Source: CAZTNW01 sp964614945 (GTDB lineage Bacteria > Caldisericota > JANLFM01). Taken from it: a DNA stretch of 64,000 nt. Shown here piece after piece: positions 16,420 through 24,791 of the stretch. The notes beneath the pieces are model-generated. The model saw only the letters and a program-made list of their open reading frames with translations, searched no databases and was not told where the DNA came from. The DNA lies in contig CAZTNW010000004.1 of assembly GCA_964614945.1 (NCBI GenBank), positions 180,231-244,230 on the forward strand, given 5' to 3'. Position 1 is the stretch's first letter. The number at the start of each line of letters is the position of its first letter. The translations under genes were made by a program, and so were the position numbers.

Positions 16420-18161
16420 AGAAAACCAGGCAAGTCTTCTTCTTTACGGTGGCAATTCTTTTATTTCTCGTCCTGCTCTTTACACGCATGTTCTATTTGC
16501 AGGTCGTTAAAGGAGAGGAATTTCGCTCCGCCTCCGAGCAGAATCGCACGCGGTTGATTTTCTCCCGGGCTATCCGGGGGACCATATACGATCGTAACAT
16601 GGCAGTCCTGACCAAAGACCTTGCCACCTACGCTATCAAAGTGGTACCCGAAGATTTTCGCGAGACGGCACTCCCTCTCCTTTCCGAGATCCTGGCTATG
16701 CCCGCCGAAGAAATCCAGGCGAAGCTGGAAGATGCCCGGCTGCCTTCCTGGGAGCCGATTACCTTACGATCCGGCTTGGGGGAAGATGTAGTGCAAAAGG
16801 TAGAGGAGCAGCACCTTCAGTTGCCCGGAGTGAGCGTGCAAATTGAACCGCAGCGATTCTATCCTTACCGCAATCTCTTCTCTCACCTGATTGGATACAT
16901 AGGCGAGATTTCACCGGAAGAATTGTCTTCAAATCCTGGCCTCGAGAGCGGAGATTTGGTCGGTAAAACGGGGCTGGAGAAAAAGTATGACGGGGAGTTA
17001 CGCGGGCAGAATGGAGGCATGATCATGGAGGTTAATGCCCTCGGTCAGCCTATTCGTGTCCTGCACGAGGAAGATCCGACACCGGGGAACGATCTGATCC
17101 TCACGATCGACCTGAATCTGCAGCAGAAAGCGCGGCAGATTCTTGAGGAAAACAAGTTGAACGGAGCTATTGTCTGCCTTGATCCCCGCAACGGAGAGAT
17201 CCTGGCTATGGCCTCTTCCCCAGATTTTGATCCGAACTCTTTCGTCAAGGGGGTACCAGCTCGAGAATACGACGCTCTTCTCTCCCTGGGGGCATTCATC
17301 CCCAAAGCCACACAGGATCGGTTTCCTCCCGGCTCCACTTTCAAAGTGATCACCACCATCGCTGCCTTGGAGGAGAAAGTGGTAGACCCGGAGGCCTATA
17401 CGGTACAGTGCCCGGGCCACATTGATGTGGGGGGGCACCGCTTCTATTGCTGGCAGACTTCGGGGCATGGCAGGCAGGACCTGGTGGAGGCTCTCGCCAA
17501 TTCCTGCAATGTTTTCTTCTATACTCTGGCATTGGACGTAGGCCCTGAACCAATCGCGAAGTGGGCTAAGATTTTCGGGCTGGATGACTACACCGGAATA
17601 GACTTGGCGGACGAGGCCCGGGGGCTCATTCCTACCCCCCTCTGGAAGAAGCAGGTTCTGGATGAGCCCTGGTACCCTGGTGACACCATGAATATGGGCA
17701 TCGGTCAGGGAGATGTACTCGTCACCCCTCTTGAGTTGGCGAATGCTTATGCCGCCATCGCTATGGGAGGAGTGTTGCACGTTCCTCACTTGGTGAAAGA
17801 GATTCGTACCTTCGACGGCGTCCCGCTTAAGAGCACAGAGCCGACAATCAAGCGTGAGATTCTCCTTTCCCAGAGGACTCTGAAATATCTGAAAGAGGGT
17901 ATGGTTAAAGCTGCTGAGCGCGGAACCACTCAGTACATTCAGGTAGAGGGGATTAAAGTTGCAGCCAAAACCGGTACTGCTTTAATTACGGATGAAAAGC
18001 AAGATATCTGGATCGCCGCCTATGCCCCGATCGATAAGCCTGAAATCGTCGTTCTCCTGATGGATGAATATTCGAAATTGGATTATGGCAGCTACCTTGC
18101 CCCCTTTGCCCATGAGCTTCTGAGTGCCTATTTCACTTCCTCCGGCGAGGTCACTCCTTGA
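16416..18161 (+). CDS. mrdA: Penicillin-binding protein 2, transpeptidase
   Basis: A 581-residue class B PBP. It has an N-terminal membrane anchor (about residues 8-28), the dimerisation (pedestal) domain, and a transpeptidase domain with active-site S307-x-x-K310 (PPGSTFK), S363-C-N365 and K518-T-G520. It cross-links peptidoglycan during elongation with RodA, encoded next with a TTGA overlap. Length is typical for PBP2. FtsI is excluded by context. Confidence 0.95.
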   Translation: MKKTRQVFFFTVAILLFLVLLFTRMFYLQVVKGEEFRSASEQNRTRLIFSRAIRGTIYDRNMAVLTKDLATYAIKVVPEDFRETALPLLSEILAMPAEEIQAKLEDARLPSWEPITLRSGLGEDVVQKVEEQHLQLPGVSVQIEPQRFYPYRNLFSHLIGYIGEISPEELSSNPGLESGDLVGKTGLEKKYDGELRGQNGGMIMEVNALGQPIRVLHEEDPTPGNDLILTIDLNLQQKARQILEENKLNGAIVCLDPRNGEILAMASSPDFDPNSFVKGVPAREYDALLSLGAFIPKATQDRFPPGSTFKVITTIAALEEKVVDPEAYTVQCPGHIDVGGHRFYCWQTSGHGRQDLVEALANSCNVFFYTLALDVGPEPIAKWAKIFGLDDYTGIDLADEARGLIPTPLWKKQVLDEPWYPGDTMNMGIGQGDVLVTPLELANAYAAIAMGGVLHVPHLVKEIRTFDGVPLKSTEPTIKREILLSQRTLKYLKEGMVKAAERGTTQYIQVEGIKVAAKTGTALITDEKQDIWIAAYAPIDKPEIVVLLMDEYSKLDYGSYLAPFAHELLSAYFTSSGEVTP

Positions 18162-19291
18162 GCCCGCGTGCTTTTGTAAGTTCTGCCAATATCCGCAGGC
18201 GTTTTCACCAGTTGAATTGGCCTCTATTCATCCTTATTCTCATCCTTCTCGCTTACGGTATCTTTGTCCTCTACAGCGCTACCAGTTCCGGGGTCGGACG
18301 ATCCTCCTTCTTCTGGCAGATAGGATTTATTGCAGCGGGCATTATCGTCGCCCTGATTATGGCTTTTAGCGATTATCATATCTGGTGGAAGTTAGCTTAT
18401 CCCCTGTATTTCATCGCTATCCTCCTCCTTGTGGCCGTTTTTTTTGTCGGGACGGAAATTTTCGGAGCACAGCGCTGGATTTATCTCGACTCTTTCCCCA
18501 TCCAACCCTCGGAGATCGCCAAAGTGGCATTGATATTGGTTCTGGCGAAAGAATTGTCGAATCAGAAGAGGAAGGAGCGACCGCTCCTGTACTTTTGGCG
18601 TTCCCTGGGCCTGATGTTGCTTCCCGCCCTGTTAGTTTTCGAACAGCCGGATTTCGGCACCTCCATCGTGATCCTCTTTATTTTTTTCATCCTCTCTTTC
18701 TTCGCTTCCGTGCGCCCCCTCTATATCTTCTCCACTTTAGGAGCAATTCTTGCCTCCACGCCCCTTCTCTGGTCCTTCCTTCGTTCTTACCAGAGGAACC
18801 GGATTCTGGTGCTTTTTGATCCCTCGGTCGATCCACTCGGCATTGGCTACAATCTGCGTCAATCTCTCATTACTATTGGCTCGGGAGGAATTTTGGGCAA
18901 AGGATATCTGCAAGGAACCCAGAAGCAGCTGCAGTTCCTTCCTGTCAGGCATACGGATTTTATTTTCGCTGTCCTGGCCGAAGAGCTGGGATTTTTGGGT
19001 GTTGTCCTCCTCCTGGCGTTGTATGCTCTTCTCTTTTACTTTTGTTCGCTCGTGGCCCTGCAGGCAGATGATGATTTTGGCACCCTGATAGTCGTAGGCG
19101 TAATGAGCATGTGGCTGTGCCATGTCTTCATCAATATCGGGATGACCACTGGGATCATGCCGGTCACGGGAATCTGGCTTCCATTCTTCTCCTACGGGGG
19201 CAACAGCACACTCCTTAACCTCTTCTGCGTTGGCCTGATCCTCTCGGTTTCCACAGGACGCAAGAAGTTCATGTTCTATCCAGAGAGATGA
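18158..19291 (+). CDS. rodA: Peptidoglycan glycosyltransferase RodA (SEDS family)
   Basis: A 377-residue polytopic SEDS protein with about ten helices. Conserved elements include the ALILVLAKELS region, EQPDFGTS, the catalytic-loop region VRHTDFIFAVLAEELGF and the C-terminal GIMPVTGIWLPFFSYGG. It polymerises lipid II into glycan strands together with PBP2. The start is TTG 18158. The stop overlaps the next ATG by 4 nt. Confidence 0.95.
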   Translation: MSPRAFVSSANIRRRFHQLNWPLFILILILLAYGIFVLYSATSSGVGRSSFFWQIGFIAAGIIVALIMAFSDYHIWWKLAYPLYFIAILLLVAVFFVGTEIFGAQRWIYLDSFPIQPSEIAKVALILVLAKELSNQKRKERPLLYFWRSLGLMLLPALLVFEQPDFGTSIVILFIFFILSFFASVRPLYIFSTLGAILASTPLLWSFLRSYQRNRILVLFDPSVDPLGIGYNLRQSLITIGSGGILGKGYLQGTQKQLQFLPVRHTDFIFAVLAEELGFLGVVLLLALYALLFYFCSLVALQADDDFGTLIVVGVMSMWLCHVFINIGMTTGIMPVTGIWLPFFSYGGNSTLLNLFCVGLILSVSTGRKKFMFYPER

Positions 19292-21027
19292 CTACCCTCC
19301 CTTTCCTGCTTAAAGTGCAGAAGCCAGGCAGATATGTGGGTGGAGAGCTGAACTCTGTTAAAAAAACACCGGACGGGCTTCTCCGCTTCGCCCTTGCTTA
19401 TCCCGACCTCTATGAGATTGGGATGTCCAACATCGGACTCTCGATTCTTTATCACCAGTTGAACAAGGAGCAGGGAGTTTATTGTGAGCGTGTATTTGCT
19501 CCCTTCCCCGACCTCGAGGCCCTCCTTATTGAGGAGCGGATCCCGCTTTTATCACTGGAAACTCAGAGTCCTCTTTCGGCCTTTCATGTGGTTGGCTTCT
19601 CTCTTCAGTACGAGATGACCTATCCTCAGGTCCTGAATATGCTCTGCTTGGGCGGAATCCCCTTGCGCACGGGAGATCGGGGAGTTGAGGACCCCATTGT
19701 GATAGCCGGGGGGCCGGGTACATCGAACTGCGAGCCGATGGCTCCTTTTTTTGACGCGATGCTGATCGGCGATGGAGAGGAGGCCGTGGTGGAAATCGCT
19801 CAGCTGATTTCTCTCTGGCGGAGGGACAGAAAGCGCGACCGACAGGAGCTACACCAGGCTCTGAGTAAAATTTCAGGTGTTTATGTCCCTTCCCTCTACA
19901 AATTCCGTTTTGGGGAGGGAGGAAGAATAGAGGGAGTGGAGGTATCTCCTGAAGCTCCCTGGCCCGTCCGTAGCCGAAGAGTAAGAGACCTTGATAATGC
20001 CTATTTCCCGCTCTCTCCCGTTCTTCCCTCCTTAGAGATCGTGCACGATCGAGCGCAGGTGGAGATTTTTCGAGGATGCCTGCGCGGCTGTCGTTTCTGC
20101 CAGGCAGGCATCATTTACCGACCGCAGCGCTTTCGTTCGGTGCCCACGCTCGTCTATCAAACGGAGGAAATTTTACGCAACACCGGTTGGGAGGAGTTGG
20201 GCCTTGTCTCCCTGTCGAGTTGTGATTATCCTCAGCTGGAGGACCTGCTCCTGCAGTTAAAACCTACCCTTGAGAGGAAGAGGGTAACCATTTCCCTACC
20301 CTCCCTTCGGGCGGACTCCTTTTCCGTGCGTGTTGCCCGCTTGGCGCAGGGAAACCAGATGACTTTGACCTTCGCGCCTGAGGCGGGAACGGATGCATTG
20401 AGAGCCGTCCTCGGCAAAGGACTCAAGCAGGAGGAGATCGAGGAGGCGATCGAATTAGCTTTTCATTTCGGTTTCCCCCGGATCAAGCTGTACTTTATGA
20501 TCGGGTTGCCCACCGAGCGCGAGCAAGACCTGGAGTCAATCCCTGTGCTGATTGAAGGCTTGAGGCGCCGAGCCCGCTCTCTGCGTTCTCGTACCAGGTT
20601 CTCGGTTTCTGTTTCGGCTTTCGTCCCTAAATCGCAAACCCCTTTCCAGTGGGAACCGATGCAGGAGCTGGATGTTCTGCGATCGAAGAGGTCTTTCCTG
20701 AGATCCCGGTTGCGGGCGATGGGAGTGGAAGCAGGAGGGCAAAGGGAGGAGCTCAGTTTCATAGAAGGGGTGATCGCCCGCGGTGATCGACGCGTGGCCG
20801 AGGTTATCGCACGAGCCTGGGAATATGGTTCCCGCCTAGACGGCTGGAGCGAGCATTTTCGCATGGAACCCTGGCAACTCGCGTTCCGCACTTCAGGAAT
20901 TGATCCTGCTTTTTATCTTTATCGGGAAAGACATAAAGACGAATTATTTCCCTGGGAGGGGATAGTCTACCCGGCGAGCAAAGGCTATCTCTGGCAGGAA
21001 AAGGAAAAAGCGCACGAGAGGAGATGA
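19288..21027 (+). CDS. B12-binding-like / radical SAM protein, TIGR03960 family
   Basis: A 579-residue protein with an N-terminal B12-binding-like domain and a radical SAM domain, with the cluster motif RGCLRGCRFC near residue 264. TIGR03960 proteins occur next to TIGR03936 (DUF2344) partners after the rod-shape genes in many Firmicutes, usually near RNase E/G and rplU. Function is unproven; an RNA- or ribosome-modifying role is often guessed from that context. RNase G and rplU are absent here. Overlap with both neighbours is 4 nt. Confidence 0.88.
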   Translation: MTTLPFLLKVQKPGRYVGGELNSVKKTPDGLLRFALAYPDLYEIGMSNIGLSILYHQLNKEQGVYCERVFAPFPDLEALLIEERIPLLSLETQSPLSAFHVVGFSLQYEMTYPQVLNMLCLGGIPLRTGDRGVEDPIVIAGGPGTSNCEPMAPFFDAMLIGDGEEAVVEIAQLISLWRRDRKRDRQELHQALSKISGVYVPSLYKFRFGEGGRIEGVEVSPEAPWPVRSRRVRDLDNAYFPLSPVLPSLEIVHDRAQVEIFRGCLRGCRFCQAGIIYRPQRFRSVPTLVYQTEEILRNTGWEELGLVSLSSCDYPQLEDLLLQLKPTLERKRVTISLPSLRADSFSVRVARLAQGNQMTLTFAPEAGTDALRAVLGKGLKQEEIEEAIELAFHFGFPRIKLYFMIGLPTEREQDLESIPVLIEGLRRRARSLRSRTRFSVSVSAFVPKSQTPFQWEPMQELDVLRSKRSFLRSRLRAMGVEAGGQREELSFIEGVIARGDRRVAEVIARAWEYGSRLDGWSEHFRMEPWQLAFRTSGIDPAFYLYRERHKDELFPWEGIVYPASKGYLWQEKEKAHERR

Positions 21028-21653
21028 CTCGCCTGCGCTTCCTCTATTGCAAGGACTCGGAGCTGGCTTTATTCTCACACCTCGATCTCTGGAGAGCCCT
21101 GGCCCGTCTCCTGCGGCGAGCCGATCTGCCTGTCGAATTTAGTTGCGGCTACCATCCCCGTCCCCGCATTTCCATGGGCCCCTCCTTACCCCTGGGAGCG
21201 ACCGGCGAAGAAGAGCTCTGCGATATTTACCTGGAGGATTCGCCGGAGGTTGATATCCTTGACCGCCTGAACGCTGCAGCCCCGCCCGGACTTCATTTTA
21301 AGAAGAGCTGGGTTATCGAAGGGAAGGCTAGTGCCCTCACGGCCAATTCTTTTTTGTCTTCCTGGATTTTCAAGGGCAGTTGGGAGCGACGGTTAGATGA
21401 GGAGGAATTCGGAAAATTGACGATAGGCCATTTTTTCATTCAACGATTGACCCCGAAGGGCACGAAAGAGGTCGATATAGGCCTCTATCTTCGTGCACTC
21501 GGGATCGCAGAGGGGTTAATTCGAGCGGAAGTGCTATCAACACCCTCTGGAGGATGCAGGCCGGAGGAGATCATCGGCTTTTTGGCCGAGAAGGGATTTC
21601 CCTTTTCCATTCATTCCCTGCACAGGAAGCATCTTCATCTCCTGGGATCTTAA
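21024..21653 (+). CDS. TIGR03936 / DUF2344 family protein
   Basis: A 209-residue protein with the typical N-terminal pattern of short strands and LFSHLDLWRALARLLRRADLP, then GYHPRPRISMGPSLPLG. It almost always pairs with a TIGR03960 radical SAM protein, in some species as a fusion, so it is the likely partner subunit. Function unknown. It is the last gene of the operon that starts at 13232. Confidence 0.85.
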   Translation: MTRLRFLYCKDSELALFSHLDLWRALARLLRRADLPVEFSCGYHPRPRISMGPSLPLGATGEEELCDIYLEDSPEVDILDRLNAAAPPGLHFKKSWVIEGKASALTANSFLSSWIFKGSWERRLDEEEFGKLTIGHFFIQRLTPKGTKEVDIGLYLRALGIAEGLIRAEVLSTPSGGCRPEEIIGFLAEKGFPFSIHSLHRKHLHLLGS

Positions 21654-21677
21654 TGAGGGCATAAAAGAGCGGCCTTA

Positions 21678-21706
21678 TTGTCAAAAGGCTCAAACTCACC
21701 TAAAAT
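21678..21706 (+). promoter_or_regulatory. Promoter of the zinc-ribbon membrane protein gene
   Basis: TTGTCA (21678-21683) and TAAAAT (21701-21706) are separated by 17 bp. Expected start is near 21713, giving a 29-nt leader with AGGAGG at 21728-21733 before ATG 21742. Confidence 0.6.
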
Positions 21707-21741
21707 TCAAAAAAGCTGCAAGGAAAAGGAGGTTTTAGCTG

Positions 21742-22365
21742 ATGCCGTACTGTTCGGAATGCGGTTCGCCTCTCGAAGAGGGGGTTACTGTCTGCCCCAA
21801 ATGTGGTGTCCAGATTGGCCGGAAAGCAGGCGGGTTCGATTGGGGGAAATTTTTTCTTGATCTCGTTTTGAAGCCGGCTAACGCTATTCGCAGCGTGATT
21901 GAACATAACATGTGGTGGTTGGCTCTGGCTGCGGTCCTTTTGTTTGGGTTATTTTCAGGAATTCATAGTTTGGTGAGACTAAAAACCAATGCCGCGCTGT
22001 TCTTCGAGGCCTGGCTGGAGCCACTCGTCTTTTGGCTTTTCCTGACAGGATCAATGATGGTTCTTGCCAGGTTCTTCAAGAGTAAAGGGGAGTTCTGGAA
22101 TCTTTTCCTCGGCGTGGGCGTTTCCTTCATTGCTCTTCTTCCTTATCCGCTTCTGGCCATGATTCCCGCGGAGGCCGTCCGGATTATCTTCCTCATAATC
22201 TTTGCTTTGGCCAATATCTACCTCCTGACTGGAGCAATTGAAGCTTCGCACGATCTTAAGCTGGGGCAGGACATCATTGTTGCTGTCATTCCTTATCTCT
22301 TCCTGATTATTATGATGGTTCTGACGACTTCGGGCAGGCACTTTGGAGTGTATTTCTTGCCGTAA
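21742..22365 (+). CDS. Zinc-ribbon membrane protein, Yip1-like
   Basis: A 207-residue protein. Residues 4-26 form a zinc ribbon with paired CxxC motifs (CSEC and CPKC). The rest holds about five hydrophobic helices resembling the Yip1 membrane domain. Small zinc-ribbon/Yip1 combinations are widespread in Firmicutes and have no assigned function. It has its own promoter and ends before a strong bidirectional terminator, so it is probably a single-gene unit. Confidence 0.75.
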   Translation: MPYCSECGSPLEEGVTVCPKCGVQIGRKAGGFDWGKFFLDLVLKPANAIRSVIEHNMWWLALAAVLLFGLFSGIHSLVRLKTNAALFFEAWLEPLVFWLFLTGSMMVLARFFKSKGEFWNLFLGVGVSFIALLPYPLLAMIPAEAVRIIFLIIFALANIYLLTGAIEASHDLKLGQDIIVAVIPYLFLIIMMVLTTSGRHFGVYFLP

Positions 22366-22380
22366 CAGAGAAGCTCTTGG

Positions 22381-22426
22381 GAATAAAAAAAGAGCCCACC
22401 CCCGGGGGTGGGCTCTTTTTTTATTC
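22381..22426. terminator. Bidirectional intrinsic terminator, perfect 46-nt palindrome
   Basis: The two 23-nt arms are exactly complementary. Each has a GC core (GAGCCCACCCCC at 22392-22403) flanked by seven A/T pairs, so on either strand the hairpin is followed by a T-run. It lies between the convergent genes ending at 22365 (+) and 22471 (-), and can serve both. Confidence 0.93.
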
Positions 22427-22470
22427 GACAATTTTATTCAACAAAAAATGAAAAAATGAGGTTCTATTGT

Positions 22471-23721
22471 TCAGGGAGTTACGTCTTGAGCAAAGAGCGA
22501 CCGCTCGATGATCGCGCAGCTCTCGGCCCTCGTGGCGAAGTCCTCGGGACGGAAGGTGCCGTCCGGGTATCCGGTCAGGATCTTTTGCGAGGCCGCTGCC
22601 TCGATGGCTGAAAAACCCCAGTAGTCCGCTGACACATCGGAGAAGGTGGGCTTGCCGGTAATTGGAGGGATGAGCTTTACGCGAACGATAATGGCTGCAA
22701 TCTCTGCCCTCTTTATTTCCCTATCCGGGCCGAAGGTGCCGTCCGGATACCCTTTGATGTAACCTTTTTCCATAAGGGCTAGGATATTTCCTCTCGCCCA
22801 ATGTGCGGAGATGTCGCTGAATTGTGACCCTTCCTCCACGTTTTCCAGATTCAGCGCCCGCGAGAGGATGGCACAGAATTCCCCTCGGCTAATGGGACGA
22901 TCGGGACGGAAGGTGCCGTCCGGGTAACCAGAGATAATCCCCTTTTCCACGAGCCCGACGACGGTTGTGGCCGCCCAGTGACCGATTAAGTCCGTGAACC
23001 CGCCCGGAGGAGAGGTAGTAGGGGTAGGAGAGGGAGTAGGGGTACCGCCACTGAAGTTAATGGTCAGTTGCAAGGTTGTTTTATTCAGAGCAGAATCCGA
23101 CGCTTCTAGCATAAACTGATTCGGACCTTCCTCCAGGGTGACCTGATGCTGGAAATTGCCCCCCTCATCCACTGCAATCGCCGTACCATTGATTGAAAGA
23201 GAGGCTCCCGGTTCAGTTTGCCCTGAGATCTTGAAATCCTTCTTCTCTCTTTCCGTGTAATTATTCCAGGGCGGCTCGCTCACCACGAGAGGCGGGGGGT
23301 AGGTGTCAGCAGGCGGCGGTCCCTCGGGGTTAATCGTCACGGAGATGGATTGAAGTAGCTCTTGCTCCTGGCCGATGGTGTCGTAAGCGATGGAGGTCAG
23401 AGTATATGACCCCGCGCCCGGGGAAAGCCAAGTATACTGCCATGTCGACCAATCCTCGCTCAAGGGAGAGCAGGGTAGGGTAGAGGTGCCTGTAGGGCCG
23501 CTGATAGCGAGCAGCACACGATTCACTCTCGTATTACTTGTATTGCTCTGAGCGGTGCCCTTGACCGTAACGGGCAACGCAGTAATGATTGCTCCCTCGG
23601 CGGGCTCGGTGATCGCAGAAACAGGTGCCCCGATGAAGGGCGGATTGTCCTCCGCCATGACAGCAAGAGGAAGAGCGATCAGGGCCACACCAAGCAGGAA
23701 GCAAAGAAGAGTTTTGCGCAT
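22471..23721 (-). CDS. S-layer homology (SLH) domain surface protein
   Basis: A 416-residue exported protein: signal peptide (about residues 1-23, ending AVMA), two Ig-like beta domains (about 30-110 and 140-225), a Pro/Thr/Ser linker near 228-240 and three SLH repeats to the C-terminus. Each repeat carries GYPDGTFxP(D/E), visible in DNA as three near-identical stretches at 22545-22572, 22727-22750 and 22901-22928. SLH domains bind pyruvylated wall polymers, so the protein is wall- or envelope-anchored. The Ig-like parts resemble glucodextranase-B-type or bacterial Ig domains. No catalytic domain is visible. Confidence 0.88.
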   Translation of the reverse strand: MRKTLLCFLLGVALIALPLAVMAEDNPPFIGAPVSAITEPAEGAIITALPVTVKGTAQSNTSNTRVNRVLLAISGPTGTSTLPCSPLSEDWSTWQYTWLSPGAGSYTLTSIAYDTIGQEQELLQSISVTINPEGPPPADTYPPPLVVSEPPWNNYTEREKKDFKISGQTEPGASLSINGTAIAVDEGGNFQHQVTLEEGPNQFMLEASDSALNKTTLQLTINFSGGTPTPSPTPTTSPPGGFTDLIGHWAATTVVGLVEKGIISGYPDGTFRPDRPISRGEFCAILSRALNLENVEEGSQFSDISAHWARGNILALMEKGYIKGYPDGTFGPDREIKRAEIAAIIVRVKLIPPITGKPTFSDVSADYWGFSAIEAAASQKILTGYPDGTFRPEDFATRAESCAIIERSLFAQDVTP

Positions 23722-23748
23722 CGATCATTATCCCTTTCTTTTTGCCCT

Positions 23749-23778
23749 ATATTAGAGCAAAAGAGAAAGCTTGCGCAA
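23749..23778 (-). promoter_or_regulatory. Promoter of the SLH protein gene
   Basis: On the minus strand, TTGCGC (23773-23778) and TAATAT (23749-23754) are 18 bp apart and precede ATG 23721 by about 28 bp. The match is moderate. The site abuts the start of the broken gene on the other strand. Confidence 0.45.
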
Positions 23779-24180
23779 TGAAGCTCTATTTTGCTGTGCC
23801 GATGATCGCCCCACGATCAGGCTCGTGCCCTACAGAGGGATTGCCTGCTACCTCCTCAGATCCGGACACGAGATCCTCACTCAGCCTTTCCCTCTGGAGG
23901 GGGCCAGGGAAAAGGACCGCGGCTTACCACCTTCCTATATCTTCGCAAGGAACCTCGACTGGATAAAGCGCGCGGATTTGATCCCGGCGTAAGTGACGGC
24001 TCCCTCGACTGGAATCGGCTTCGAGGTCGGCTACTCCATTTTTTGGGGAAAGAGAGTGATCTGCCTGGCGAAAAGAGGACGACCGATTTCCGCGATGATC
24101 GAGGGCAACTCCCTCCTTACGCTCCTGCGCTATGGAAACCTCCAGGAAGCCGTTTTCCTTTTAGGGTGCGCCTTAAAAGA
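23778..24180 (+). pseudogene. Broken nucleoside 2-deoxyribosyltransferase-fold gene (DNPH1/Rcl-like)
   Basis: Reading across frames gives a recognisable DNPH1-like protein that would hydrolyse 2'-deoxynucleoside 5'-monophosphates. It begins MKLYFAVPMI, then after a frame change near 23815-23825 continues RLVPYRGIACYLLRSGHEIL and NLDWIKRADLIPA. A TAA stop (23990-23992) then stands where the family has Glu in the AEVTxPS motif. The same frame goes on VTAPSTGIGFEVGYS with KRVICLAKRGRPISAMIEGN. So there is one single-base deletion and one nonsense change (GAA or GAG to TAA by one or two substitutions). The 3' end overlaps the converging DUF1461 gene. The family call comes from remembered DNPH1 motifs; the end point is approximate. 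Confidence 0.75.
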
Positions 24181-24791
24181 ACATGCAGGAGATAGGAAGC
24201 AAGCATCAGGAAAGCCGAAAGCGCGAAGAAAGGCAGGGCGGAAAGTTGGAAGAAAGATGGGGGAAAAAGCTGATAGAGCAGGTAATCCTCGCCCAGGATC
24301 CAGAATTCATTGGGGAAAACGAGGAGATGAAAGCCCAAAAAGGTCTCCTCGAAGAAGAGGGCGAAGAGAGTGCCACCTACCAGATAGAGGGCTGAAGAAA
24401 AGGCCAGGCTGAGAGGGAAAACCCTCCTAGCCTTGACGGGGGCGAGGAAGACCAGGGCGCCGATCACCGCGATAAAAGAGAGGGCGACGATAATGGTCAA
24501 GAGCAAGAGAGAATGCAGAAGCCGGGCGATATCCTCCAGGTGCAGGAACTCCCTCTCCTGGAAGAGCTCGCGGACTTGAGCGGGAAGCTCCGCCCCACTG
24601 AGGAAATAGCGGGCCAGAGAACTATCCAGAAGGGAGATATCCTCCAGGGGAGGAATCTCCAGAGCCCTTTGCGTCCATTGGTAATAAACAGGGTCGAAAG
24701 CCAGCAAGGAAAGAGGCAGTAAGAGATAGAAAAGAGGAGCCAAGAGGAAAAGGAGAAAGGTAAGAAAACGCACTAGGCCCTTAACCATCAA
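24117..24791 (-). CDS. DUF1461 (TIGR01906) integral membrane protein
   Basis: A 224-residue protein with four to five membrane helices and a long extracytoplasmic loop near residues 30-85. The segment FHLLVFPNEFW followed by a LFPPSFFQ motif around residues 150-180 is characteristic of the DUF1461 family. Function unknown. It is the last gene of the minus-strand herA-mre11-rad50 run and overlaps the rad50-like stop by 11 nt. Confidence 0.8.
   Translation of the reverse strand: MMVKGLVRFLTFLLFLLAPLFYLLLPLSLLAFDPVYYQWTQRALEIPPLEDISLLDSSLARYFLSGAELPAQVRELFQEREFLHLEDIARLLHSLLLLTIIVALSFIAVIGALVFLAPVKARRVFPLSLAFSSALYLVGGTLFALFFEETFLGFHLLVFPNEFWILGEDYLLYQLFPPSFFQLSALPFFALSAFLMLASYLLHVLLRRTLKGKRLPGGFHSAGA

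Noticed and set aside
22545..22928. Three direct repeats as a CRISPR-like or mobile repeat
   Set aside because: They encode the GYPDGTF motif of the three SLH domains and are about 180 bp apart in frame. Protein repeats explain them.
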